From assembly GCA_031263945.1 (NCBI GenBank), contig JAISEW010000030.1, forward strand, positions 1 through 13,650: a stretch of 13,650 nt of DNA, given 5' to 3'. The stretch's first letter is position 1. Each line of letters begins with the position of its first letter. This DNA comes from Gracilibacteraceae bacterium (lineage in GTDB: Bacteria > Bacillota > Desulfitobacteriia > Desulfitobacteriales > Syntrophobotulaceae). A model generated the notes under the pieces. That model saw only the letters and a program-made list of their open reading frames with translations. It made no database searches and was not told where the DNA came from. Shown here piece by piece: positions 1 to 7,446 of this stretch. The translations under genes were made by a program, and so were the position numbers.

Positions 1-54
1 TGTGTTTATCAAGTGATATTGTCACCCTGTAAACTATCAAGGGAATATGTCCCC
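1..54 (+). repeat. IS left end: terminal inverted repeat plus internal repeat
   Basis: The terminal repeat covers about 1-27 and contains ATCAAGTGATATTGTCACCC. A related direct copy, ATCAAGGGAATATGTCCCC, follows at 36-54, 28 bp further in. The outer copy pairs with the right end of the element in inverted orientation. The two-copy arrangement probably marks transposase-binding sites (inference). Confidence 0.75.
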
Positions 55-83
55 TCTCTCTCAAAATGGAGTATGATGGGTAC

Positions 84-1430
84 ATGGAAAAGGACAAGAT
101 CACAATGAGCCAATCACAGCTAAACAGATACGATATTATCAGCAAGGCCATCGCAGGCTTCATCACCATAAAGGAGGCAAGTCAGGCGCTGGGGATCTCA
201 GCGCGACAGGTGAAGCGCCTGAAAAAGGCGGTTCGGGAGAAAGATGCGCAGGGCGTGATCCACGGGAATACGGCAAAGCCCTCGGCAAACAGGTTGCCTG
301 ACCATGTGCGGGCGACGATCCTGAAACTCTATAGGGAAAAGTACCAGAACAGTAACTTCAAGCACTTCCAGGAGATACTTTCAGAGTACCACAGCATCGA
401 AATCTCATACGCCGCCCTGCATGGCCTTCTAGCCAGAGAAGGCATCAAATCGCCCAAGACCCGGAGACGGTTTAAGCCCCACAGAAGGAGGGCCAGACGA
501 CCGCAGGCGGGCCTGATGATCCAAGTGGACGCCACGCCATACCGGTGGTTCAAGGGGGACCGCAAAATGTACTCGCTGCACGGGTGCATAGACGACGCAA
601 CGAGCCAGGTGACCGCCCTGTACATGTGCAGGAACGAATGCCTGCACGGGTATTTTGAGACACTCAGGATGACGATCCAGACGTTCGGGGTCCCGCAGAG
701 CTTGTACGCGGACAGGCATACCATTTTCCAATCGCCGAACACAAAAAAGCATGAGATAGACTCCTCAGTCCCCGTGAATGACACGCAGTTCGGCAGATGC
801 CTGAAAGAACTCTCCATAACGCTGATAGGCGCCAAGTCCCCTCAAGCCAAGGGCCGGATCGAGCGCCTATGGGGAACCCTCCAGAGCCGTCTCCCGGTCG
901 AGTTCGTCATGAGGGGCATCGCCTCGCTGGAGGCCGCAAACGAGTTCTTAAAGCAGTACGTCTACGCGTTCAACAGCAACTTCGCCGTTGAGCCCAGGAA
1001 CGCGCAGAACGCGTTCCGGAAGCTGCGGGCGGACGAGAACCTTGACCATGTGCTTTGTGTCAAAGAAAAAAGAGTCGTTGACGCTGGAGGCGTTTTCTCT
1101 TACGGGGGCAGAAGTTTCCAGATTGTTCACACTGGCACCATGCTCCCGGCAAAGTCGCAGATCGACGTGCTGGTAAGCGCGAACGCCGGCATCATGGCAT
1201 CTTTCAAAGGTCGCGTGTTCCAGGTGCTGCCCTTCGTTTCGCCCAAGCGCCGGGTGCAAAGCGCGGAGCCCAAAGAGCCGCGCCGCCACTCGCCGCCGCC
1301 TGACCATGCATGGCGGGCCGGCCTGAAGCAACACGGGGCGCCGTTTTGGAAATACGAAGGCGAAGACGAGGACGCGTACAGGGAAACCGTCAGAGTGCTG
1401 GAGAATGCGCTTTTGGGCGGGCGGCGGTGA
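84..1430 (+). CDS. ISNCY-family DDE transposase
   Basis: This transposase cuts and joins the ends of its own element. An N-terminal helix-turn-helix region (about residues 10-60; EASQALGISARQVKRLKK) should bind the IS ends. The RNase H-like integrase core follows, with likely catalytic residues D in IQVDATPYRW, D in YADRHTIF and E in GRIERLWGTL. The C-terminal part is basic and proline-rich. The length of 448 residues is normal for the IS1202 subgroup and no frameshift or internal stop is seen, so the gene looks functional. I chose ATG at 84 because GGAG lies 11 nt upstream and relatives, from memory, begin a few residues before the ITMSQ motif. In-frame ATGs at 66 and 105 (AAGGA about 10 nt upstream of 105) are alternatives. 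It is the only gene of the element and runs toward the heme operon on the opposite strand. Confidence 0.9.
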   Translation: MEKDKITMSQSQLNRYDIISKAIAGFITIKEASQALGISARQVKRLKKAVREKDAQGVIHGNTAKPSANRLPDHVRATILKLYREKYQNSNFKHFQEILSEYHSIEISYAALHGLLAREGIKSPKTRRRFKPHRRRARRPQAGLMIQVDATPYRWFKGDRKMYSLHGCIDDATSQVTALYMCRNECLHGYFETLRMTIQTFGVPQSLYADRHTIFQSPNTKKHEIDSSVPVNDTQFGRCLKELSITLIGAKSPQAKGRIERLWGTLQSRLPVEFVMRGIASLEAANEFLKQYVYAFNSNFAVEPRNAQNAFRKLRADENLDHVLCVKEKRVVDAGGVFSYGGRSFQIVHTGTMLPAKSQIDVLVSANAGIMASFKGRVFQVLPFVSPKRRVQSAEPKEPRRHSPPPDHAWRAGLKQHGAPFWKYEGEDEDAYRETVRVLENALLGGRR

Positions 1431-1485
1431 ACTAGAGGGATACTGGTACCATATTTAACGACCTGAAATGCGCTGGAGTAACGGA

Positions 1486-1643
1486 GCATGTCAAGGCGAC
1501 CGTGGAATACCGGAGCCGGCCTTCTAGGCCGGCGAGGATATGCCGCGAAAGCGCCTTGACATGCACGCAACCAATAAGCTGGGACTTGTCCCTGCCATAC
1601 GTGGCAGGGGCTGCCCCGCGGCGAGCGACCGGTCCTTGTCGCC
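1486..1643 (+). other. Structured noncoding segment inside the IS (possible RNA)
   Basis: Between the transposase stop and the right IS end (1431-1678) there is no credible gene, but base-pairing potential is dense. A perfect 13-bp inverted repeat (GCATGTCAAGGCG, 1486-1498, with 1552-1564) encloses a perfect 8-bp hairpin (GCCGGCCT/AGGCCGGC, 1515-1522 with 1526-1533). Next comes an 8-bp hairpin with a TACG loop (CCCTGCCA/TGGCAGGG, 1590-1609). This overlaps two competing hairpins, GGGA-CTTG-TCCC (1581-1592) and GGCAG-GGG-CTGCC (1603-1615). A further GCGAC/GTCGC pair (1625-1642) follows. The segment may be a structured 3' UTR, a separate small RNA, or a barrier to transcription between convergent genes. 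I do not recognise a known RNA family. No T-run follows the hairpins, so it is not a simple intrinsic terminator. Confidence 0.5.
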
Positions 1644-1678
1644 AATGTATCAACAACAGAACAAATATTTTGGGTGAG

Positions 1679-1745
1679 GGGGGTGACACTTTAAAGCGAT
1701 AATTAGCTGGCTTTAGGGGTGACATTTTCACTTGATCTTGACACA
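1679..1745 (-). repeat. IS right end: terminal inverted repeat plus internal repeat
   Basis: Read on the minus strand, the outer repeat contains GATCAAGTGAAAATGTCACC (about 1718-1737), which matches the left end with few mismatches. A second GTGTCACCCCC copy lies at about 1679-1689, 36 bp further in. The tip is at 1743-1745. The 34 bp between the tip and the ahbAB stop codon show no recognisable terminator. Confidence 0.72.
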
Positions 1746-1779
1746 ACACCAATTATCCGCTTAGATCGTCTTCCCTGAA

Positions 1780-2820
1780 TCAGGCGAAATATTTTATACT
1801 GCTTTTCTTCAGTTCCGCTTCGCTGAACAGGAGTTCGTATTCTTTTATGCCGATCATCTCCGCCGCGTCGCCGGCCAAAGCGCGGCAATCATCCTCACTG
1901 CGGGCGTGTATCATGGCGTAAACGTTATACGGCCAACCCGGCGGGCTTTCCCGCTCGTAGCAATGCGTCACTTCCGGTCTGGCCGCCAGCCGCCGGCCTG
2001 CCGTTTCCACCTGCGCGGCCGGTATCCGCCAAACCACCAGCGCGTTGGCGCTGTAGCCGATAAGCCTGTGGCGCGGGACGGCCGCCACCCGTTTTAACAC
2101 GCCCTGCTCCCGCCATAAGGTCAAAGCCGCCAGAACGTCTTCCTCTCGCTGTCCCAGCCCGGCGGCCAAAGCGGCGTAAGGCCGCTCCGTGAGAGGCAGT
2201 CCGTCCTGCAAAGCGGCAATCAGGCGTTTTTCCGCGTCGGTAAACACCGGTTCGTTCATGCCGCCGCCGCTAAAAACCGCCGCGCCGCCCGCATCCTCTC
2301 CCGCGTCCCGTCGGTCCGTTTCCCACGTCTCCGTCTTCGGCGCCGGGCCCTCTCCCGGCGAATATACGGGAAAATTGACCCGCACCTTAAAATAGCGCCG
2401 CGCCGGAAGATTCAGCCATTTGTCCGCGCCGACGCGCGAGCGCATTTCCTCCGTCAGGCGCTCCAGTTCCGCCTGTCCCGGCGCGAGCAACGTACACCAC
2501 ATATTGTATTCATGCCGCCGCGTATAATTATGGGTGACTCCGGCATAGGCGTTGATAACGGCCGCCATCGCCTGGACGCGCCCGGCCGGCGCCCGAAAAG
2601 CGCAAAGCGTGCCCCTGTAGCCCAGGCGGCGCGAGTCAAAGATCCCCCCCAGACGGCGGATCAGGCCCTTCGTCTTGAGACGGGCGACGCGCGTCAAGGC
2701 TTCGCCCGGCGCGAGCGCGGCCCGGGCGGCCAGAGCGGCCCACGGCGCCGCCGTGAGCGGGATCTCCGTCTGGATCAAATTGAGCAGGCGGCTGTCCGCC
2801 GCGTCAAAAGCCGCCGCCAT
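1780..2820 (-). CDS. ahbAB: Siroheme decarboxylase, AhbA-AhbB fusion
   Basis: AhbA and AhbB together remove the acetate carboxyls at C12 and C18 of siroheme to give 12,18-didecarboxysiroheme. Here both are one 346-residue chain. Residues 1-155 are AhbA-like: an Lrp/AsnC-type winged helix, then a ligand domain with THNYTRRHEYNMWCT. A polar, Gly/Glu/Thr-rich linker (about 156-187) joins an AhbB-like half (188-346) containing VTHCYERESPPGWPYNVYAM and the family-typical end ELKKSSIKYF. The halves are paralogous to NirD/NirL of heme d1 synthesis. The open frame extends upstream, but ATG at 2820 gives a sensible AhbA start one base after the ahbD stop; a longer form would overlap ahbD. An internal ATG at 2259 matches the start of a free AhbB but has only a weak GGCGG upstream, so one polypeptide is likelier. 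It is the last heme gene before the insertion sequence. NirDL is unlikely, because AhbC and AhbD are adjacent and no other nir gene is seen. Confidence 0.9.
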   Translation of the reverse strand: MAAAFDAADSRLLNLIQTEIPLTAAPWAALAARAALAPGEALTRVARLKTKGLIRRLGGIFDSRRLGYRGTLCAFRAPAGRVQAMAAVINAYAGVTHNYTRRHEYNMWCTLLAPGQAELERLTEEMRSRVGADKWLNLPARRYFKVRVNFPVYSPGEGPAPKTETWETDRRDAGEDAGGAAVFSGGGMNEPVFTDAEKRLIAALQDGLPLTERPYAALAAGLGQREEDVLAALTLWREQGVLKRVAAVPRHRLIGYSANALVVWRIPAAQVETAGRRLAARPEVTHCYERESPPGWPYNVYAMIHARSEDDCRALAGDAAEMIGIKEYELLFSEAELKKSSIKYFA

Positions 2821-2821
2821 C

Positions 2822-3814
2822 CTAATACCCCTTGCGATCGTGGTACAAACACCACGGTTCTTCGGCCATATAACTCCCGTGATAATACCACGCTCTGGCC
2901 CGGCAGCCGCCGCATATCTTTTTGTAAGCGCATACGCCGCATCCGCCCTCAAATTCCTGCGTGCGCAGCTCCGCCAGCACAGGGCTTTGCCGCCAAATAT
3001 CCGTAAACGGCTGTTCCCGCACGTTGCCAAGTTTTATATCCAGATAAGCGCAAGGCTGCACGTCCCCGCGCGGGCCGATGATGCAATAAGCCACGCCGGC
3101 CAGACAACCGCGGGTGAATCGGGTTTTTATGCCCAGTTGTTCGGCGATGCGCGTAAACTGAGGGGCGCAGGTGGGTTTCAGCTCAATTTTCACCTGCTGC
3201 TGTTTGCGCAGGATCCGCGTCAAAAGGTCCTCATACTGCTCGGCCCGCAGCGTTTCCTGCTCGATATCCGCGGCGCGTCCGGTCGGCACGAGGAAAAATA
3301 TATGATGGGCGGCCGCCCCTTCCTCTATGGCAAAATCAGTTATTTTTTCCACTTCATGGTCGTTCCAGCCCATGACGGTCGTATGCACCTGAAAAGCCAG
3401 ACCGGCGGCGCGGCAATGGCGCATCCCGCGCACGGCGGCCTCGTGACTGCCTTTTTGCCCGCGCAGTTGATCATGTTTGCCCTCGTCGAGACTGTCCAGA
3501 CTTATGCCGATGCAGACCGCGCCCGCCTCTTTCAGGCGGGCGGCGGATTCCGCGGTCAGCAGCGTGCCGTTGCTGCCGAACACCGGCCGCAGTCCGCACT
3601 GAGCGGCATGGAGGACGAGTTCATATATATCCGGGCGCGTCAGCGGCTCGCCGCCGCTGAATATCATGATCTTAAACCCGGCCGCCGCTATTTCCGTGAG
3701 CAGTTTTTTCCCTTCCGCGGTCGAAAGCTCATCCGCGGCTTTAAGGCCCGCGTCGCGATAGCAATGCGCGCAATACAAATTACAGGCGTTAGTCGTATTC
3801 CAGGAAATTATCAT
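2822..3814 (-). CDS. ahbD: Heme synthase AhbD (radical SAM)
   Basis: AhbD performs the last step of siroheme-dependent heme synthesis, the oxidative decarboxylation of two propionates of Fe-coproporphyrin III to vinyls, giving heme b. The 330-residue protein has the radical-SAM cluster motif CNLYCAHC (C11, C15, C18) followed by YRDAG, an SAM-binding FSGGEP (about 52-57), and a SPASM-like cysteine-rich C-terminus. The latter includes KPTCAPQF (C216), C237, C244, C255, then GCGVCAYKKICGGC (C292, C295, C301, C304) and C322, suitable for auxiliary [4Fe-4S] clusters. The YRDAG and CGGCRARA motifs, with an AhbC next to it, favour AhbD over NirJ or AhbC. The ATG lies in a 4-nt ATGA overlap with the ahbC stop, implying coupled translation, and the stop falls one base before ahbAB. 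It should act in the anaerobic cytoplasm and need a low-potential electron partner. Confidence 0.9.
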   Translation of the reverse strand: MIISWNTTNACNLYCAHCYRDAGLKAADELSTAEGKKLLTEIAAAGFKIMIFSGGEPLTRPDIYELVLHAAQCGLRPVFGSNGTLLTAESAARLKEAGAVCIGISLDSLDEGKHDQLRGQKGSHEAAVRGMRHCRAAGLAFQVHTTVMGWNDHEVEKITDFAIEEGAAAHHIFFLVPTGRAADIEQETLRAEQYEDLLTRILRKQQQVKIELKPTCAPQFTRIAEQLGIKTRFTRGCLAGVAYCIIGPRGDVQPCAYLDIKLGNVREQPFTDIWRQSPVLAELRTQEFEGGCGVCAYKKICGGCRARAWYYHGSYMAEEPWCLYHDRKGY

Positions 3815-4971
3815 GCGCCGATCTCCTCATCCGTCAGATAACAGGCGGGATCGCTGGCCCAAAAATCTCCGTGGATCGCCTCCGCCCGCGCGCGAAAATT
3901 GCCGTTGCAAATGTCCAGCCAGCGGCAAACGGCGCAGCGCCCGCGGAGCAAGGGCCGGCGATCCCTCAGCCCCGCCAGGACGGCGTTTTCCGGATCCGTC
4001 CAAATCTCGCTGAACTTGCGCTCGTTTACGTTGCCCAGGCAGTGAGACGTGAACTGGTCGGGATGAACGTTCCCCTCCCAATCCACTTGCGCGATCGCGA
4101 TACCGGAGCGGTTGCCGCCGTTAGCCTTTAAGAGGGTCAGGGCTCTGGCCGCCCTGCTTTCATCCCGCCGGCGCAGACTCAGGTAAATATAGGCAGCGTC
4201 GGCGTGATTATCGACCGTCAGCACCTCTTTGGCCAGCCCGCGCCGGGACATATCTTCCGTGCGCCTGATGATCGTATCCAGCGCCGCCCGGCTTTCCGCC
4301 AGACTGACGTCTTCCTCCGCCGAACCCCGGCCTGAGTAGACGAGATGATAAAAACATATGCGCGGGATATTTTCCTGTTCCGCCAGATCGAAAATATCGT
4401 TCAGACAATGATAGTTATGCCGGTTTATCGTAAAACGCAGCCCCACTTTTTGCCCGGCGGCCAGACAATGGCGCGCGCCGGCGAGAGCGGCGGCAAAGGC
4501 TCCTTTTTTTTCGCGGAAAACGTCGTTCACTTCTTCCGTCCCGTCCAGGCTGATCCCGACGTAACTCACATCTAACCGCCTGAAGGTGTCCGCTCCTGCC
4601 GCGGTGATGAGAGTGCCGTTGGTGGAGAGTGTCACCCTGATGCCGGCGGCGCGGGCATAGGCGATGATTTCCGGCAGATCCGCGCGCGTCAGCGGCTCGC
4701 CGCCGGAAATCAGCAGCACCGGCGTCCGGAATTCCGCTAAATCGTCAATAAAAGCGCGGGCGGCCTCCATACTCATCTGGTCATATTTCCGTCCGTCCGA
4801 ACCGGTATAGCAGTGCCGGCAGCGCAGATTACACGTCCGGGTGCAGTTCCAGACGACGACCGGCCCCTGGCCCCTCGCCGCGCCGTGACTCTGCTCCCGC
4901 GCCCCCGGCGCGTAACGGAGCGTATCCCCGTAATGCTCCGTATCTTCCAGCATTTTACTGACGCTGATCAT
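3811..4971 (-). CDS. ahbC: Fe-coproporphyrin III synthase AhbC (radical SAM)
   Basis: AhbC removes the C2 and C7 acetate side chains of 12,18-didecarboxysiroheme to form Fe-coproporphyrin III. The 386-residue protein starts MISVSKMLED and carries the radical-SAM motif CNLRCRHC (C47, C51, C54), ISGGEP (about 88-93), FYHLVYSGRGS and VDNHADAAY. Its C-terminal cysteine set is GRCAVCRWLDICNGN (C346, C349, C355) plus C377, close to what is remembered of AhbC and NirJ. The longer open frame begins at 4998, but ATG 4971 is preceded by GAGGGG at good spacing and gives the family's usual N-terminus. It overlaps the cobA-hemD stop by 17 nt and ahbD by 4 nt. NirJ is an alternative by fold, but the whole locus is heme b-directed. 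No damage to the motifs is seen. Confidence 0.92.
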   Translation of the reverse strand: MISVSKMLEDTEHYGDTLRYAPGAREQSHGAARGQGPVVVWNCTRTCNLRCRHCYTGSDGRKYDQMSMEAARAFIDDLAEFRTPVLLISGGEPLTRADLPEIIAYARAAGIRVTLSTNGTLITAAGADTFRRLDVSYVGISLDGTEEVNDVFREKKGAFAAALAGARHCLAAGQKVGLRFTINRHNYHCLNDIFDLAEQENIPRICFYHLVYSGRGSAEEDVSLAESRAALDTIIRRTEDMSRRGLAKEVLTVDNHADAAYIYLSLRRRDESRAARALTLLKANGGNRSGIAIAQVDWEGNVHPDQFTSHCLGNVNERKFSEIWTDPENAVLAGLRDRRPLLRGRCAVCRWLDICNGNFRARAEAIHGDFWASDPACYLTDEEIGA

Positions 4972-6508
4972 GAATATCCCCTCGTTTCGTTTCGGCAAAA
5001 TAAGCGCATATCGCCGCCGCCAATCCCTCCGCCGTATATTCCGCCGCTTCCGCCGCGACGGTGATCCCCAACGTTTTGGCGGCGGCCGTGGTGACGGGGC
5101 CGATGCTCACAGCGGCGGTCTTATCCCAGATCCCGGTCTCCGCGCCGCCGATCAGCGCCGCGAAGTTCCGCGCCGTCGAGGCGCTGGTAAACGTCACCGC
5201 GTCAATCCGGCCCGCGCCGAGCGCGCGGCGCACGGCGGCGGCCGCGTCCTCCTGCGGGCGCCCGGTCCGGTATGCCGTCACTTCCTCGACCCGGGCGCCC
5301 ATTTCCCGCAGCGCGTCCGCGAGATAAGGGCGCGCCAGATCGGCGCGCGGCAGGAGGACGCGGTCGCCCGCCCTGACCTTGCCGGTCAGGGCGCGGGCCA
5401 GGTCTTCCGCCTGATATTTCTCCGGCAGATCCTCCGGCCGGAACCCATGATCCCTGAGTTCCCGCGCCGTGCGCGGCCCGATGGCCGCCAGCCGCGGCCC
5501 GCGGAGTTCCCGGATGTCCATATCCAGTTCCGCCACCGTCTCCATAAACGCCCGCACCCCATTCGCGCTGGTGAACACGATCCAGGCAAAACTCCCCGCC
5601 CGGCGGACGGCGTCCGCCAACAGTTCCGGATGTTCAGGCCGCTCCCGCCTGATCACCGGGAACTCGGTCGTCTCGGCCCCCAGCTCTCTCAGGGCGGCGC
5701 ACAGGGGGCCGGCCTGCTCCTTGGCCCGCGTTACCAGAATATGCCGGCCAAAAAGCGGCCTTTTTTCCCACCAAGCCAGTTGATCCCGGAGACGTACCAC
5801 TTCCCCCACGACGATCACCGCCGGATTAGTAAAACCCTGCGCCTGAGCCCGCGCCGTGATGTCGGCCAGCGTGCCGGTCAGCGTCCGCTGGCCCGGTCCG
5901 GCGCCGTGGCTGACGACGGCGGCCGGCGTTTCCGGATCGCGGCCTCCTTCCACCAACTTCGCGCAGAGGGCGGCCAGATTTTTCATACCCATGAGAAAAA
6001 CGAGCGTCTCCCGCCCGGCGGCGATATGCTCCCAATCCAAGGCCGTCTCCGGTTTCAGCGGATCTTCGTTTCCCGTGATGACGGAAAAGGCGGAAGCCAC
6101 CCCGCGGTGGGTAACGGGAATACCGGCGCAGGCCGGGACCGCCACGGCCGAAGTGACGCCGGGCACCACCGTATAAGAGACGCCGCGCCGCGCCAGATAT
6201 TCCGCTTCTTCGCTTCCGCGCCCGAAGACGAACGGATCCCCGCCCTTGAGACGTGTCACCACGCGGCCGGCTTCGGCCTCCCGCGCCAACAACTCATTGA
6301 TAGCCGCCTGCGGCATGGCGTGCCGGGAAGGGGATTTGCCCACATAGACGCGGCGGGCCGTTGCCGGCGCGTATTCCGGCAGGTCCTTCCCCGCCAGCCG
6401 GTCGTAAACCAGCACATCGCACCGCCGCAGACATTCCAGGCCTTTGACGGTGATCAGTCCCGGATCGCCCGGCCCGGCGCCGACCAAAAACACATGTCCC
6501 GCGCTCAT
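4955..6508 (-). CDS. cobA-hemD: Uroporphyrinogen-III methyltransferase / synthase fusion (CobA-HemD)
   Basis: This two-domain enzyme cyclises hydroxymethylbilane to uroporphyrinogen III (HemD part) and adds two methyls from SAM to form precorrin-2 (CobA part). The N-terminal domain (about 1-245) shows VGAGPGDPGLITVKG (9-23), the SAM-binding GGDPFVFGRGSEE (89-101) and PVTHRGVASAFSVITG (131-146), typical of SUMT. The C-terminal domain (about 252-517) is HemD-like, from GRHILVTRAKEQAGPL through IVFTSANGVRAF to AVTFTSASTARNF. Fusions of this kind are common in Firmicutes. The ATG at 6508 overlaps the hemC stop as ATGA, with AAGGAG six nt upstream. No CysG-type dehydrogenase/chelatase domain is present, so oxidation and iron insertion to siroheme must come from another gene. 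Both domains look complete. Confidence 0.95.
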   Translation of the reverse strand: MSAGHVFLVGAGPGDPGLITVKGLECLRRCDVLVYDRLAGKDLPEYAPATARRVYVGKSPSRHAMPQAAINELLAREAEAGRVVTRLKGGDPFVFGRGSEEAEYLARRGVSYTVVPGVTSAVAVPACAGIPVTHRGVASAFSVITGNEDPLKPETALDWEHIAAGRETLVFLMGMKNLAALCAKLVEGGRDPETPAAVVSHGAGPGQRTLTGTLADITARAQAQGFTNPAVIVVGEVVRLRDQLAWWEKRPLFGRHILVTRAKEQAGPLCAALRELGAETTEFPVIRRERPEHPELLADAVRRAGSFAWIVFTSANGVRAFMETVAELDMDIRELRGPRLAAIGPRTARELRDHGFRPEDLPEKYQAEDLARALTGKVRAGDRVLLPRADLARPYLADALREMGARVEEVTAYRTGRPQEDAAAAVRRALGAGRIDAVTFTSASTARNFAALIGGAETGIWDKTAAVSIGPVTTAAAKTLGITVAAEAAEYTAEGLAAAICAYFAETKRGDIHDQRQ

Positions 6509-7446
6509 ATTGACTCCTTCCCGCCTTCCAGCCCAAGAACCGCGCCGCCGCGCCCGGCGATACAGGCGGCGGCCTTCTCGCCCAGAGCCGCGGCTTCCGC
6601 CGGGCAGGGCGCCGCCGCCATCTCCTCCGCCCGCGCCAGAAGCCGCCCGTCCTCCGTGGCCGCCAGCGCCCGCAGCCTAAGCGTTTCCCCTTCCCAGACC
6701 GCCAAAGCGGCGATCGGCCGCCGGCAGCCGCCGCCCAGACGACTGAGCAAAGTCCGCTCCGCCGTCACAGCCAATTCAGTCGGTCTGTGGCCGACCGCCT
6801 CCAGCAAAGCGAAAGTCGCGGCGTCGTCCGCCCGGTATTCCACGCCCAGCGCCCCCTGTCCGGCCGCGGGCAGACAAACGGAAAGAGGCAGATATTCCGT
6901 TGCCCGTTCCGCCAGGCCGAGCCGCAAAAGACCGGCGGCGGCGAGTATTATTCCGTCTAATCCTTCCGTCTCCAATTTGCGAAGACGGGTCGCCAGATTT
7001 CCGCGCAAAGGGGTTACGCGCAAGTCGGAGCGCCAATGCCGCAGCTGAGCCGCGCGCCGTAAAGACGACGTGCCGATCACGGCGCCAAGCGGCAGATCCG
7101 CCAGCAGACGACCGGAGCGGCTGACCAGCGCGTCGCGCGGATCTTCCCGCGGGCCGACGGCGCGGAGGGCCAAGCCGGGCGCCAGTTCCTCCGGCACGTC
7201 TTTCAAGCTGTGTACGGCAAAATCTATTTCATGGCCGAGCAGCGAATTTTCCAATTCCTGGGTAAAAAGCCCCTTGCCGCCTATTTCCGGCAGCGGAAGG
7301 GAAAGCAGTCTGTCCCCTTTGGTTTTGACAGCGTGAATTTCAAAGGCGGCGCGCGGCCAAGCCTCTCTCAGGCGATCCAGCACCCATTCCGTCTGCCGCA
7401 GGGCCAGCGGGCTTTCCCTGCTCCCAACCCGGACGCGCGGGTTCAT
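6505..7446 (-). CDS. hemC: Hydroxymethylbilane synthase (porphobilinogen deaminase)
   Basis: HemC joins four porphobilinogens head to tail into hydroxymethylbilane using a covalent dipyrromethane cofactor. The 313-residue protein has the expected order: VGSRESPLALRQ near the N-terminus, KGDR, GGKGLFTQELE, the catalytic-aspartate region DFAVHSLKDVP (75-85), IGTSSLRRAAQL, LRGNLATRLRKL, and LGGGCRRPIAALA with C241 as the cofactor attachment cysteine. ATG 7446 gives the typical MNPRVRVGSR start; an in-frame GTG at 7461 is a less likely alternative. The AAAGGTGG sequence upstream lies inside hemA, whose frame continues 107 nt into hemC. The stop overlaps the cobA-hemD ATG by 4 nt. Nothing is missing from the family motifs. 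Confidence 0.95.
   Translation of the reverse strand: MNPRVRVGSRESPLALRQTEWVLDRLREAWPRAAFEIHAVKTKGDRLLSLPLPEIGGKGLFTQELENSLLGHEIDFAVHSLKDVPEELAPGLALRAVGPREDPRDALVSRSGRLLADLPLGAVIGTSSLRRAAQLRHWRSDLRVTPLRGNLATRLRKLETEGLDGIILAAAGLLRLGLAERATEYLPLSVCLPAAGQGALGVEYRADDAATFALLEAVGHRPTELAVTAERTLLSRLGGGCRRPIAALAVWEGETLRLRALAATEDGRLLARAEEMAAAPCPAEAAALGEKAAACIAGRGGAVLGLEGGKESI

Larger units (their letters stand above)
1..1745 (+). mobile_element. ISNCY/IS1202-type insertion sequence, apparently complete
   Basis: The element of about 1.74 kb carries one DDE transposase gene flanked by related inverted ends. The left end (TGTnnnnATCAAGTGA, then TGTCACCC) is matched by the reverse complement of the right end. 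An ungapped alignment puts the right tip at 1743; allowing a 2-nt gap puts it at 1745. A second, subterminal copy of the TGTCACCC/TGTCCCC motif follows at each end, as expected for paired transposase-binding sites. The left tip is the first base of the window, so the left target-site duplication cannot be seen and the right one cannot be recognised alone. The element lies downstream of and convergent with the heme operon, 35 bp beyond the ahbAB stop, and interrupts no visible gene on that side. Family assignment rests on the transposase, the size and the end sequence; the exact IS name is unknown. Confidence 0.85.

Noticed and set aside
2675..3841. A 388-residue + strand open frame
   Set aside because: It is antisense to ahbD and the start of ahbAB, with no recognisable domain and no ribosome site pattern.
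1780..4971. Heme d1 (Nir) rather than heme b locus
   Set aside because: NirD/L- and NirJ-like proteins are related to AhbA/B and AhbC, but an AhbD is present and no nirS, nirE, nirF or nirN is visible.
4970..7048. A 692-residue open frame on the + strand, the longest in the window
   Set aside because: It is antisense to cobA-hemD and hemC, both strongly identified by motifs. Its Arg/Pro-rich, low-complexity translation is what GC-rich coding DNA gives on the opposite strand.
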